Shown here piece after piece: positions 1 through 8,764 of a stretch of 21,328 bases of DNA; the stretch's first letter is position 1, and each line of letters opens with the position of its first letter. Both the position numbers and the translations under genes were made by a program. The DNA is from Chara braunii. Lineage: Eukaryota > Streptophyta > Charophyceae > Charales > Characeae. The notes beneath the pieces were generated by a model that searched no databases, was not told the origin of the DNA, and saw only the letters and a list, made by a program, of their open reading frames with translations. The DNA is taken from the NCBI GenBank assembly GCA_003427395.1, contig BFEA01000484.1:603444-624771 (forward strand). The letters run 5' to 3'.

Positions 1-215
1 CAACAACTCGATATAGGGGCCCGCCTGAATGGGCCCGGCTGAACAGCAACAACTCGATATAGGGGCCCGCCTGAATGGGCCCGGCTGAACAGCAACAACT
101 CGATATAGGGGCCCGGCTGAACAGCAACAACTCGATATAGGGGCCCGCCTGAATGGGCCCAGCTGAACAACAACTCGATATAGGGGCCCACCTGAATGGG
201 CCCGGCTGAACAGCA
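1..215. repeat. 46-bp tandem array, left LTR copy
   Basis: About five units of ~46 bp, each starting CAACAACTCGATATAGGGGC and carrying two GGGCCC palindromes about ten bases apart. One unit is shortened by loss of the middle part. In the element transcript this array lies in the leader, downstream of the predicted start. The array probably extends beyond the window start. Confidence 0.9.
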
Positions 216-635
216 GCTCAACGACTCATCATAGCGACGTCATATGAGCATCTTTGCGGCGAGTGGACTAGAACATGAGGACTGAACTGCAAGTATCGTC
301 ACTGAGAGAGACTGATCATCAAGTTATTATCTATCCCGAGGCCAGTTGCAAAATACTGCGCGTGCGAACCGGACTGCATTGATATCATGTGTGCATGAAA
401 AATACCGTCCGCACCGGGTCTGATATGAATATCGTCCATGCAGGGACTGATCAGCAAGAAATCAAATCAGCGGGAGTTGGGGCAAGTCATACGATCAGAG
501 ACATCCAGTCATGTCCTCAAGACTAATCTCACTAGCAGGGCACGCATCCTCGACCATCATACCGGTAGGGCGTGCGCTCTATAATCATCAGAACATCAGA
601 GCACTCACTCACATAGCCTACCCGAGCCCGGGCAC

Positions 636-644
636 ATTTATATA
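636..644 (-). promoter_or_regulatory. TATA box of the 3' LTR (partner copy)
   Basis: Same TATATAAAT on the minus strand as in the other LTR. The flanking bases (CCCGGGC on the downstream side, TTGGTATTGA-like on the upstream side) are also shared. Confidence 0.4.
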
Positions 645-650
645 TCAATA

Positions 651-1455
651 CCAAGAGTGGGCGCGCATGGGCGCACACTCAAAGGCAATACGAAGCTTAG
701 GCACGCATGGGCGCGCACCCAAATCACAGTTCCAAGCTTGGGCGCGCATGGCCGCGCACTCAAACCGCAGTTCCAAGCTTGGGCGTGCATGGGCGCGCAC
801 TCAGATAGCAATACTGATCATGGGAGCAGGTGAGCGCATACTCAAATGATAATACTTAGCTTGGGCTCGCATGGGTGCGCACTCAAATGGCTATACCCAG
901 CTCGGGCGCAAATGGGCGCGCACTCTCTCTGCAATGCCAAGCCTGGGCGCGCATGGGCGCGCACTTAAATAATACTCTCAGGCTTGGGCGCGCACGCGGG
1001 CGCACTCAAAAGTCTCTATCAAGCTTGGGCGTGCACGGGCGTGCACTCAAAACTTATACCGGGCGCGGGCATACATGGGCGCATGCTCAGAAAACAATAT
1101 TGAGCATGGGTGCGCACTCAAATAACCATATAAAGCTTGGGCGCGCTTGGGCACACACTCAAAACAGCAATTCCAAGCTTGGGCGCGCATGGGCGCGCAC
1201 TGTAACAGCAATGCCGAGCTTGGGCACGCACGCAAACAGCCAAACTGAGGCTGGGCACGCACTCAAACAGCCAAATTGAGACTGGGCGCGCATTCAGACA
1301 ACCAAACTAAGGCTGGGCGCGCACTCAAATAGCTAAATTGAGACTGGGCGCGCACTCAGACAGCCAAATTGAGACTGGGCGCGCACTCAAACAACTAAAT
1401 TGAGACTGGGCGCGCACTCAGACAGCCGAAATAAAACTGGGCGCGCACTCAATGG
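651..1455. repeat. GCGCGC-rich ~30-40-bp tandem array, left LTR copy
   Basis: Units of the form AAGCTTGGGCGCGCATGGGC followed by GCGCACTCAAA and a short variable linker. The second half (from ~1235) changes to a variant with GAGACTGGGCGCGCACTCA and AACAGCCAAATT linkers. The array is rich in CpG and in the palindrome GCGCGC. As the element is read it lies just upstream of the TATA box, the place of U3 enhancer repeats. Confidence 0.9.
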
Positions 1456-1685
1456 ACTTGCTGACTCTCAGAATCGACAACAAGGTCCACAGCTTGAGTA
1501 CGCACCGGCGCGCTTGGTTAGAAACATCAAAAGCGGTGTACACAGATTGAGTGCTTCATGGGCACGCAGACTTCTCCAATGTCTGCAGATTGGGTGCGCA
1601 GTCGCACTGACTCAAGTTTATCAAAGTTGTGTTTATGAATGCAGTGCACACTGTTGTACTGGCCCAAGATCATCAATGCAGTTTT

Positions 1686-1885
1686 CTCTGATAAGGGCAC
1701 AGTGTCACACTCAAGCCTGGGTGCGCACAGTCGCAATACATCAAAAGAAGCTTCCTCAAATAAGGGCGCAGTGCCACACTCAAGTCTGAGTGTGCACAGT
1801 TGCAATTCATCAAAAGCAGCTTTCTCAAATAAGGGACGCAGTGTCACACTCAAGTCAGAATGCGCACAGTCGCAGTTACCCGGAG
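1686..1885. repeat. 69-bp tandem repeat, three units, left LTR
   Basis: Three units beginning CTCAAATAAGGGCGCAGTG and ending AAAAGCAGCTTT, with a 69-bp period (23 codons). Because the period is a multiple of three, reading frames stay open on both strands; I do not regard them as genes. Confidence 0.85.
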
Positions 1886-2059
1886 TGCTTAAATTCAACA
1901 TGCTCAAAAGGAAAAATGGCACGCTTAGCTTGAGTGCTTGCTAATATAGTAAGTCGATATGCTCAACTGATGNGCCTGACGACACGGTCAATGCTCAATC
2001 AGTGTGCCCGTTGACACATTAACCCAAAATACTCGGAGTGCCTGTTGGCCTAAAAGTTC

Positions 2060-2640
2060 GAAATGCCCCATTTGAGTGCCTGCTGGCACAGTCATTCACG
2101 ATACTCAGTCTGAGTGCCTGCTGGCATGGTAAATCGCAATGAGACTCGATCTGAGTGTCTGCTGGCACAATAAATCGACAATGATTCTCAGTCTGAGTGC
2201 CTGCTGGCATGGCAAATCGCAATGATACTCAATCTGATTGCCTCGTGGCACAATAAATCGGCAATGATACTCAGTCTGAGTGGCGGCTGGCACGACAAAT
2301 CACAATGATACTCAATCCGAGTGCCTGTTGGCACAATAAATCGGCAATGATACTCAATCTAAGTGCCTGCTGGCACGACAAATCGCAATGATACTCAATC
2401 TGAGTGCCTGCTGGCACAATAAAATGACAATGATACTCAGTCTGAGTATCTGTTGGCATGGCAAATTGCAATGATACTCAATCTGAGTGCCTGCTGGCAC
2501 AATAAATCGGCAATGATACTCAGTCTGAGTGCCTGCTGGCACGACAAATCGCAATGGTACTCAATCTGAGTGCCTGTTGGCACAATAAATCGGCAATGAT
2601 ACTCAGTCTGAGTGCCTGCTGGCACAATAAATCAGTTTGC
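2060..2640. repeat. 83-bp higher-order tandem array, left LTR
   Basis: Alternating 41-bp and 42-bp half units. Both contain ACTCA(G/A)TCTGAGTGCCTG. One half ends GACAAATCGCAATGAT and the other AATAAATCGGCAATGAT. The 83-bp period is visible along the array. Each half unit contains the near-palindromes GAGTGCCTGCTGGCACGA and ACTCAGTCTGAGT. Confidence 0.9.
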
Positions 2641-2644
2641 GCAG

Positions 2645-3050
2645 TGCGCTCAGACATGCTTTGTCCTCGATGCTCTTCGGCGTGGTGCGCTCAGATGTAC
2701 AGTGACCTTGATACTCATTGGCGCGGTGCGCCCAGATATATAGATACTCATTGGCGCGGTGCGCTCTGATACACAGATACCCATTGACGTGGTACGCTTA
2801 GACCTTGATACTCATTGGCACGGTGCGCTCAGAAATACAGATACTCGTTGGCGTGATGCGCTCAGATATGCAGATACTCATTGACGTGGTGCGCTCAGAC
2901 TTTGATACTCCTTGGCGCGGTGCGCTCAGAAATACAGATACTCATTGGCGCAGTGCGCTCAGATATGCAGATACTCATTGGCGTGGTGCGCTCAGATATA
3001 CAGATACTCATCGGCGCGGTGCGCTCAGATGCACATTGAACTTGATACTC
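2645..3050. repeat. 33-bp tandem array
   Basis: Units of the form AGATACTCATTGGCGCGGTG followed by CGCTCAGATATAC. Some units carry CCTTGATACTC instead of an AGATACTC start. The 33-bp period is a multiple of three, so long open frames occur in several frames without being genes. Confidence 0.85.
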
Positions 3051-3436
3051 TCTGGCGCGACGCACAACCATACAGTAACCCTTATGCTCTATGGCGCGGC
3101 GCACAGGCATACAGTAACCCTTGTGCTCTCCGACGTGGCGCACAGGCATACAGTAACCCTTGTGCTTTCTGGCGCGGCGCACAGGCAACCCTTGTGCTCT
3201 CTGGCGTGGCGCACAGGCATACAGTAACCCTTGTGCTCTCTGGCGCGGCGCACAGGCATACAGTAACACTTGTGCTCTCTGGCGCGGCGCACAGGCATAC
3301 AGTAACCATTATGCTCTCTAGCGCGGCGCACAGGCATACAGTAGCCCTTGTGCTCTCTGGCGCGGTGCACAGGCATACAGTAACCCTTGTGCTCTCTGGC
3401 ACGACGCACAGGCATACAGTAACCCTGATGCAGTAA
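3050..3436. repeat. 39-bp tandem array
   Basis: About nine units of ACAGTAACCCTTGTGCTCTC followed by TGGCGCGGCGCACAGGCAT; one unit is shortened near 3185. The CTCTGGCGCGGCGCA core resembles CATTGGCGCGGTGCGCTC of the preceding array, so the two arrays may share an origin. Confidence 0.88.
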
Positions 3437-3840
3437 TGGTGTACGCCGAAAATAAAATTAAAATAAAATAAAATAAAAACCGGGGCTTATTCATAAGCGA
3501 CTGGTCTGACTAGAAAGGGGATGACGGAAGTGAGTAAGGAGAGGGAGGAAGAAGAGAGGGAGAGAAAAGAGCAAAGGGAGAGAGAGATAGGAGGGGAGAC
3601 AAGGGAGAGGGCTATGACCCTAGTGAGAACCAGGACTACCTCCTCCCCAGGCTGCTCCACTCCTTTACCTCTCTCTTGCTTGCCTTGTCTTTCTCATTCC
3701 CTTACTTGTTCCAACGCTGCAACTCCCGCTTGCCGTTCCGCCAGCACTTCCGCATTCCCGCAAATGAGGGCCTCTCTCTTCTCAAATGGCTCGGCCTCTC
3801 TTTTATAGCGAAGAGGTCGGGTGATCGGGCAAGGTGCAGC
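3437..3840. other. Non-coding stretch with A-rich and purine-rich tracts
   Basis: An A-rich run of AATAAAA-like repeats at 3449-3479 is followed by a plus-strand purine tract (3530-3612, almost only G and A) and then a pyrimidine-rich stretch (3635-3720). A plus-strand 95-codon ORF (3521-3808) runs through it, but its composition (Glu/Arg runs, then Ser/Cys/Leu) follows the simple sequence and gives no reason to call a gene. Confidence 0.6.
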
Positions 3841-3842
3841 AG

Positions 3843-4440
3843 TCCTTGGGCTAAAAATAGCACAGGCCTGTGCTATAATTAGCACAGGCCTGCGCTAAAA
3901 TTAGCGCGGGACTGGGGCAGTCCCGACTTTGGGACACGAACAGTCAGTCCCGTGTTAAAAATAGCACGGGCCTGCGCTAAATATAGCGCGGGCCTGTGCT
4001 AAAATTAGCACGGNAGTCCCGACTTTGGGACACGAACAGTCAGTCCCGTGTTAAAAATAGCACGGGCCTGCGCTAAATATAGCGCGGGCCTGTGCTAAAA
4101 TTAGCACGGGACTGGGACAGTCCCGACTTCGGAACACGAACAGTCAGTCCCGTGTAAAAATTAGTACGGGCCTGCGCTAAATATAGCGCAGGCTTGTGCT
4201 AAAATTAACATGGGACTGCGCTAAAAATAACGCGGGACTTGGCTAAAAATAGCGCGGGACTTGGGACAGCCCTGACCTTGGGATACGGACAATCAGCCCC
4301 ATGCTAAAAATAGTGTGGGCCTGCGCTATATTTAGCTCGAGCCTGTGCTAAAAATAACTCAGGCCTGCGCCAAAAATAGCGCGGCCAACGCTAAAAATAG
4401 CATGGACCAATGCTAAAATTAGCGTCGGGCTTGGGCTGGC
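3843..4440. repeat. Palindromic ~22-bp repeats in a ~100-bp higher-order unit
   Basis: The short unit is AAAAATAGCACGGGCCTGCGCT with variants; AGCGC...GCGCT and AGCAC...GTGCT arms allow many small hairpins. Three times it is interrupted by a block AGTCCCGACTTTGGGACACG followed by AACAGTCAGTCCCGTG (near 3919, 4015 and 4120), itself able to fold (AGTCCCGACTTTGGGAC). The single N at 4014 falls where neighbouring copies have about 13 extra bases, so the assembly may be collapsed there. Confidence 0.85.
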
Positions 4441-4486
4441 CCGACTTTGGAATACTAAGGGTCGGCCTTGTTTTAAAAATAAAACA

Positions 4487-4495
4487 CCCCTCTTA
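4487..4495 (-). other. Candidate polypurine tract bordering the 3' LTR
   Basis: The minus strand reads TAAGAGGGG followed by TGTTTTATTTTT, the arrangement expected of a plus-strand primer site next to an LTR starting TGT. This is weak, because short purine runs are common; 6276-6285 (minus GAGGAAGGGG then TGTTGG) is an equally possible candidate. Confidence 0.25.
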
Positions 4496-4560
4496 ATCAT
4501 AATAAGGGGCCCAATCCCGTATTCCCCTTGCCCATTTCGGGCCGTATTCTCCCCGACGCG

Positions 4561-4659
4561 GTAAGTCCGGTCCCAAGTGGTCAATTTTATTTTTCTCAAT
4601 AATCCTTGGTCCGTTTTCAGTACCGTTCGGACCGGGCCCTACTAATCTGGTCCTTGCAG
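4561..4659 (+). other. Intron-like segment (GTAAGT ... TACTAAT ... CAG)
   Basis: A consensus 5' splice site GTAAGT at 4561-4566, a branch-point-like TACTAAT at 4640-4646 and a CAG at 4657-4659 give a 99-bp intron of ordinary plant or fungal form. A second possible acceptor TTTTCAG ends at 4620. It lies upstream of the TATA box at 4910, so it cannot belong to a transcript starting there; no coding exon is apparent on either side. It may be fortuitous. Confidence 0.25.
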
Positions 4660-4909
4660 ACGCGGCGGTTCAGCCCAAAAGTCGTGATTCGATCTCCATG
4701 GGAGTGGACCGTCATGCCGTCTTGCCGTCTTGCCCGTTGACTCGACCCAAGGGCCAACCAGCGAGTCAACATTCTGCTGATCGCGACCATATGCAGTCCT
4801 ATGGTGCGGAGGCTGGCCGCGACGAATCAACTATACGTTGATGCGGCGCGCCGCTGTCCGACAACCATACCAAACCCTATTCCTGGCGTCCCCGCCAGGA
4901 TCCCTCTAC

Positions 4910-4915
4910 TATAAA
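4910..4915 (+). promoter_or_regulatory. TATA box of the plus-strand ORF at 5080
   Basis: TATAAA followed by GAGCC, then a CT-rich leader (CTTACTCTCATCATTCTCAC) typical of pol II initiation regions and of LTR R regions. It lies 170 bp before the ATG at 5080, oriented opposite to the main element. Confidence 0.5.
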
Positions 4916-5079
4916 GAGCCTAATAGCTTACTTACTCTCATCATTCTCACTAGAGCTCGCATCGTTAAGTGAACTGTGCTATTACGCTCTCGCGACTGCC
5001 ACTGCTTTCATCACTCTCAATCTTGCTTGCGCTCTTGCCACGTTGTCACTTACCGTCGCGCAGCTAATCAGCCTTCGCC

Positions 5080-5619
5080 ATGGCGCCAAAGACGCGAGGC
5101 TCGGGCGCTGGACGTGGGAGAGGAGGCCGACAGGGGAAGGCGCCAGATCGACCAATTGATCTGACATACGAGGAGGAGAGATCCGAAGAGGATGAGGAGG
5201 AGAGATCCGAAGAGGATGAGGAGGAGAGATCCGAAGAGGATGAGGAGGAGAGATGGGAAGGAACACGCTTGCACCATCGCTCAGAGGAGCGGCGCGGTCG
5301 CACTCCGTCGCCTAGGTCCATGATGTACTATACATATAAATACGAACAGCGCTATGGCAGCCCGCCTCCACGTTTCGAGCCGCCCTCTCGATCGTACCCT
5401 TCGCCATATCGTCCTTCTTCTTCTTCTGATCAGCCTCACCCTCGCCAGCTCACCATCCTGCCACAGCCGCCTCGCCCTGCGCCACCACCAGATCCGCCCG
5501 TCGTCCGCCAGACTTCGCCGCCCAATCATCGCTCGTGCGTCATACTTGCGCTATTCTTCATATGCCAGCTTGAACTGTGCGGCCTCATATGCTATCTGAT
5601 ATATAGAGGCATCATATAA
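5080..5619 (+). CDS. 179-aa charged/proline-rich protein with C-terminal hydrophobic segment, unknown
   Basis: The ATG lies in a strong context (GCCATGG), 170 bp after a TATA box and a CT-rich leader. The N terminus (1-25) is basic and Gly/Arg-rich (MAPKTRGSGAGRGRGG). Residues ~30-58 are three and a half direct repeats of an acidic EERSEEDE unit, from a 24-bp DNA repeat. Residues ~85-150 are Pro/Ser/Arg-rich, and the last ~25 residues (CVILALFFICQLEL onwards) could be one membrane segment. MAPKTR-type basic starts are common in gag proteins of LTR elements, and the TATA/CT-leader layout fits the start of a plus-strand LTR element whose remainder is lost. Equally it could be a small host-type or captured gene. 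No family recognised. Confidence 0.45.
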   Translation: MAPKTRGSGAGRGRGGRQGKAPDRPIDLTYEEERSEEDEEERSEEDEEERSEEDEEERWEGTRLHHRSEERRGRTPSPRSMMYYTYKYEQRYGSPPPRFEPPSRSYPSPYRPSSSSDQPHPRQLTILPQPPRPAPPPDPPVVRQTSPPNHRSCVILALFFICQLELCGLICYLIYRGII

Positions 5620-7134
5620 AACATATTTTAATCATCAAAGTGCTCGCCCGCTAGGGCTCGAGTGCTTGCTCAATAAGGCATGGACCTCTTGTCCAAGCCA
5701 CCATCAAAAACAAAGAAGGATTAGTCTCATCAAGCTTGCGTGGTGCAGTCACCGCACGCAAATATCATGACCGCTCATGCAGCCCATTCATACTACCAAA
5801 TCCCGTTTTCTTGCACTACTTAAATCAGTCTCAATCTTAGGTCAATCCCCTCATTAGGCTTGACCTCGTACATCATCATAATCAGACTCAATCTTAGACC
5901 AAACCCTATCGTTAGGTCTGGCTTAGCAGTCCAAATCTCAGTCCTGATCTGCTCATCTCAACCTCATCGGATGAGTCCATCTCATCAGCACAACATAGTC
6001 CTCATCATTATCTCGGTTACAGTCCAGCCACGGGTGGATATGAGACTGATCATCGAAATCGAGATCATCTGGGTCATCTTGACCAAGGCTGTCTCAAAGG
6101 GGGGGGGAAACATACCAAACCCCTTTCTCTTTGTCTGTTGGCTCTGCGCCACTTACTGTCGGGTCATACCAAACCCCGTTGTCTTCGTCCGGCTGTAGGG
6201 TACCTGCAAAACAGAGATCATGTCATGCCAAAAGAAATACGAGAAAAGGGTCTCCCCTAAAGACCCTTGCCAACACCCCTTCCTCATTCACTTTCAGAGT
6301 CTTACCTTTCGGCCTTCCAAGAGTGTCCCCGCTCGCCCTGGTGGGCTCCTCCGCTGACCAAACCCGGCAAGCAGAGCAAAGTCAGTCCTGATTCCCAGTC
6401 ATGGCGGTCCGACCACCCTCTGAGCCCTTGCTCAGAACAGCTTACGGGGAGCCGCACACCCCTTCATGAAACCCTCACTCCGATGAGTTCAGACCCATGG
6501 ATCAGAAGCTCATGAGTCGAAATCAGAGTTTTTGTCTACTCGCTTGACTTCTTGACTAATGCCCGACTCTTTGCAACTGTGCGGGGAGCCAGCCAACACC
6601 CGACCAGACCCGGCTGGTGAATCAAAGCGAGTCCACAATTAAGCTTTGCAACAGTGGGCTAGGAGGCCATAACGGCCCTGTTGCCAGCTGGGCAGTGGAT
6701 ACCTGGCTTGGCCCGATGCCAAGGGAATGCCCCTGGAGACACGGCTCCCTAGAGACACCCCGATCATAGTGATAGTAGGAGTCTACCACCTTGATCAGCC
6801 AATTGTCGGATTTAGACAGGGAGAGGCTCATGATGCCTCCTTCCTTTCCAGCAGGCGGACCAGGTCACCACGCGGTGACCCGCGAACGGCTAACCACCCA
6901 AGGGTTCGAGGCTATCAGCCGCTATGGCTCGGACGCCCCCGTCAACCAGGTAGCCTCTGGACCTGTGAGAACCTGCTTCAGGGAATCATCTCTTGCTCAA
7001 GAGGCGCAGTTGAAACTCTTTGCCTCTTCATGAAGGACATAAGTGCTGACACCGCAGGGGACGCCACTGTGGTTAGATTCTCGCCGGTGAATCGTTGCGA
7101 GAACCCGGCGGTTGTAATGGGAAGACTCCTTCCA
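5620..7134. other. Stretch without a supportable gene
   Basis: Holds two hairpin-forming 57-bp repeats (5823-5926), a G9 run at ~6101, and two diverged copies of a segment with GACCA(A/G)ACCCGGC and CGGGGAGCC (6351-6460 and 6580-6640). The reading frames present (for example plus 6727-7179, minus 6831-6622) show no motif I can name. Part of it could be the missing downstream portion of the 7.1-8.3 kb polyprotein remnant, but I see no RT motifs. Confidence 0.5.
5823..5926. repeat. Two 57-bp direct repeats, each with a stem-loop
   Basis: AATCAG(T/A)CTCAATCTTAG occurs at 5823 and 5880. The first copy pairs AGGTCAA (5839-5845) with TTGACCT (5860-5866). The second pairs AGACC (5896-5900) with GGTCT (5915-5919). 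The stems differ in sequence but each is self-complementary, as if compensatory changes had occurred. Confidence 0.6.
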
Positions 7135-8330
7135 TCAAGAAGAATGCAGCAAGCTCCAAACCGCTGCGATGCTGAGTGATCTTCGCCCCGACCACAAGAT
7201 CGGACAGATCACTCCATCGACTATGACACATGACTGGCTTATCGGTTCATTTTCCATGTCACTGTCGTTCTCGAGCTCGGTTTCCGCCGAGGGTTCCACT
7301 GAAAAGGATTGTATCAGTTCTTTCGGCCTCCATCGATATTCCCTCGTCCGGGGTTGAAATAACACCCCTTCCTTCAAGAGCAAGGCGGCTTTTGCATTTG
7401 TAAGCAGGGGCCTGGGAGACCGAAAAGTTAAATCGCACAACCCCCTGAGCTCCGTAAACCTTTCGGGTAGGGGGTCCGTCCTAAGGTATAAGGACGCAGG
7501 GGGTTCCGAAAGGTCAATTATTCGCGACACCCTCAGCAGGGGTTCCCCCTGCACCACTGAGGAGAACGCGTGCGACCAATCGGACTCGCTCCGAACTATT
7601 TCCAAGGGTTCTCGTCGCCAGGAATGGCGCCACCGACCCTGAACCCGGATCAGATATCAATCGGGAACGTCAGTCTCGTCAGTTTCCGACGAGGTTTCAT
7701 TTTCGCCAAGTGACAGGCGTCAGATCATGTTGATTTGATGGGCTTTCGTGGTGATTCGAGGCGCCGGCTGGGTGCGCATACGCACCACCAATTTCATTGG
7801 TATCGTTTGTAGTTTGGGGTGGGCCGATGTGAGCACCACCTTACAGCTATCAAAGTGCATTCGTGCTCCGACCGCCGCCTGCCACGGAATGCTTAGCAGA
7901 ACATCATACGCCTGTACATCCAGCACGATTGCATCGCACAAACAATGCACCCGCCCCACCCGTATAGGCACGTTCGTTATCCGCCGCTTACAATGAATAC
8001 TGTCTTCCGTAGCGGATATATACAGTTCATCCGGTCGGAGGGGCTGAACCTGTCCTTCCCTTCCCAATCGTTTCATCAGTCTCCAAGAAATAGCGACCGC
8101 TGACGATCCCGAGTCTAGGATGGCGGCCTAGGGGTTTCCCCAGACCTCGCAGTCACACTCAACGCTTTTCCAGGTTATAGGATAGGCTCGGAGGAATACC
8201 TCGGGTTTTTCCGAGGCAGAATCTACGGTCTACCTATTCCCTTAGAGCTCGGCAGTATCTAACCGCGAAGGCCCATCTGGAGAGGAACCCCATCCGATGA
8301 TGCTGAGTCCCTTGCCATTGGAACACTTCA
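7135..8330 (-). pseudogene. Second retroelement polyprotein remnant with retropepsin domain
   Basis: One minus-strand frame can be followed from ~8330 to 7135, interrupted by at least five stops (including TAG at 8130, TGA at 7722 and a TGA near 7672). Just after the TAG at 8130 comes a retropepsin active site, ILDSGSSAVAIS, with the catalytic Asp at 8115-8113. About 65-75 residues later the second signature appears in the form YDVLLSIPW. The rest (7605-7135) is an unassigned linker rich in acidic residues near its end. The sequence differs clearly from the DSGAEMVLMS protease of the main element, so this is a different element family, inserted or left behind on the same strand. Its gag and RT are not recognisable nearby. 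Confidence 0.65.
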
Positions 8331-8764
8331 CTAGGTTAAGTACCACCCTCTTTCAGGAATAACCAATCAACTTGTGTCAGATGATGCTAAGCAATCCTCC
8401 TTACGCTATCGTACTAGGAGGTTGCCCCATCAATTGAGCGCTGACTTATGAGAGGAAAAAAACATATTTTCACATTATCCCACAGTCATCCATTGCACAA
8501 TGCCATGCAGATCAATAAAATACAATAAGAGGCAAGAACTGAAATCCCAAGAACTGCCTCTCAATCCCCCAGGCATATCCCAGGACTGACACATGACAAG
8601 CCAGATACAATGCAATGAACTGAAATTTAAAATTTTAACTTACATTCATACAAAACTGGGGCCAATCTGGGCCCGGCAGACACATGAGTCCACCATTGAG
8701 CCGAGCCATCATAGGCCGCTCGTATCCAGCTCCGGCATCCGAAATCATACCATGATCATAGCGA
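8331..8764. other. Stretch without a supportable gene
   Basis: AT-richer sequence between the second polyprotein remnant and the 44-47-bp array. It contains GAGAGGAAAAAAACA (plus) at ~8450 and an AATAAA at ~8515. I see no coding or RNA gene. On the element strand this belongs to the region downstream of pol. Confidence 0.4.

Larger units (their letters stand above)
1..4486 (-). repeat. 3' LTR of the main element (partial; right boundary uncertain)
   Basis: 1 to ~2400 is the direct-repeat partner of 18850-21328; that part is firm. The stretch after ~2400 cannot be compared because the other LTR runs out of the window. The right boundary is tentatively put at 4486, where the plus strand ends ...AAAACA and is followed by a pyrimidine run (CCCCTCTTA), the complement of a short polypurine tract on the element strand. 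An alternative with the same logic is 6275 (...CCAACA followed by CCCCTTCCTC). If 4486 is right, the LTR is roughly 6.3 kb. The left boundary lies about 1.7 kb outside the window, so the copies of the 17.7-18.7 kb ORFs in this LTR are not visible. Confidence 0.5.

Noticed and set aside
1-215. CRISPR-like appearance of the 46-, 39- and 83-bp arrays
   Set aside because: Units follow each other without unique spacers, drift gradually, and the context is a eukaryotic retroelement without cas genes.
511-1279. Plus-strand ORFs of 112 and 134 codons (and partners at 19468-20092)
   Set aside because: They read through the GCGCGC array; the peptides are only the repeat translated (SLG-HGRA, AWARMGAHS) and break at different points in the two LTRs.
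2019-3436. Many overlapping ORFs of 60-174 codons on both strands
   Set aside because: Frames stay open because of tandem repetition; no start context, no domain, and equal openness on both strands.
3521-3808. Plus-strand 95-codon ORF starting MTEVSKEREEEERE
   Set aside because: It follows a simple purine tract and then a pyrimidine tract; composition alone explains it.
6727-7179. Plus-strand 150-codon ORF
   Set aside because: Partly antisense to the polyprotein remnant; no motif, no good start context and no repeat of it elsewhere.
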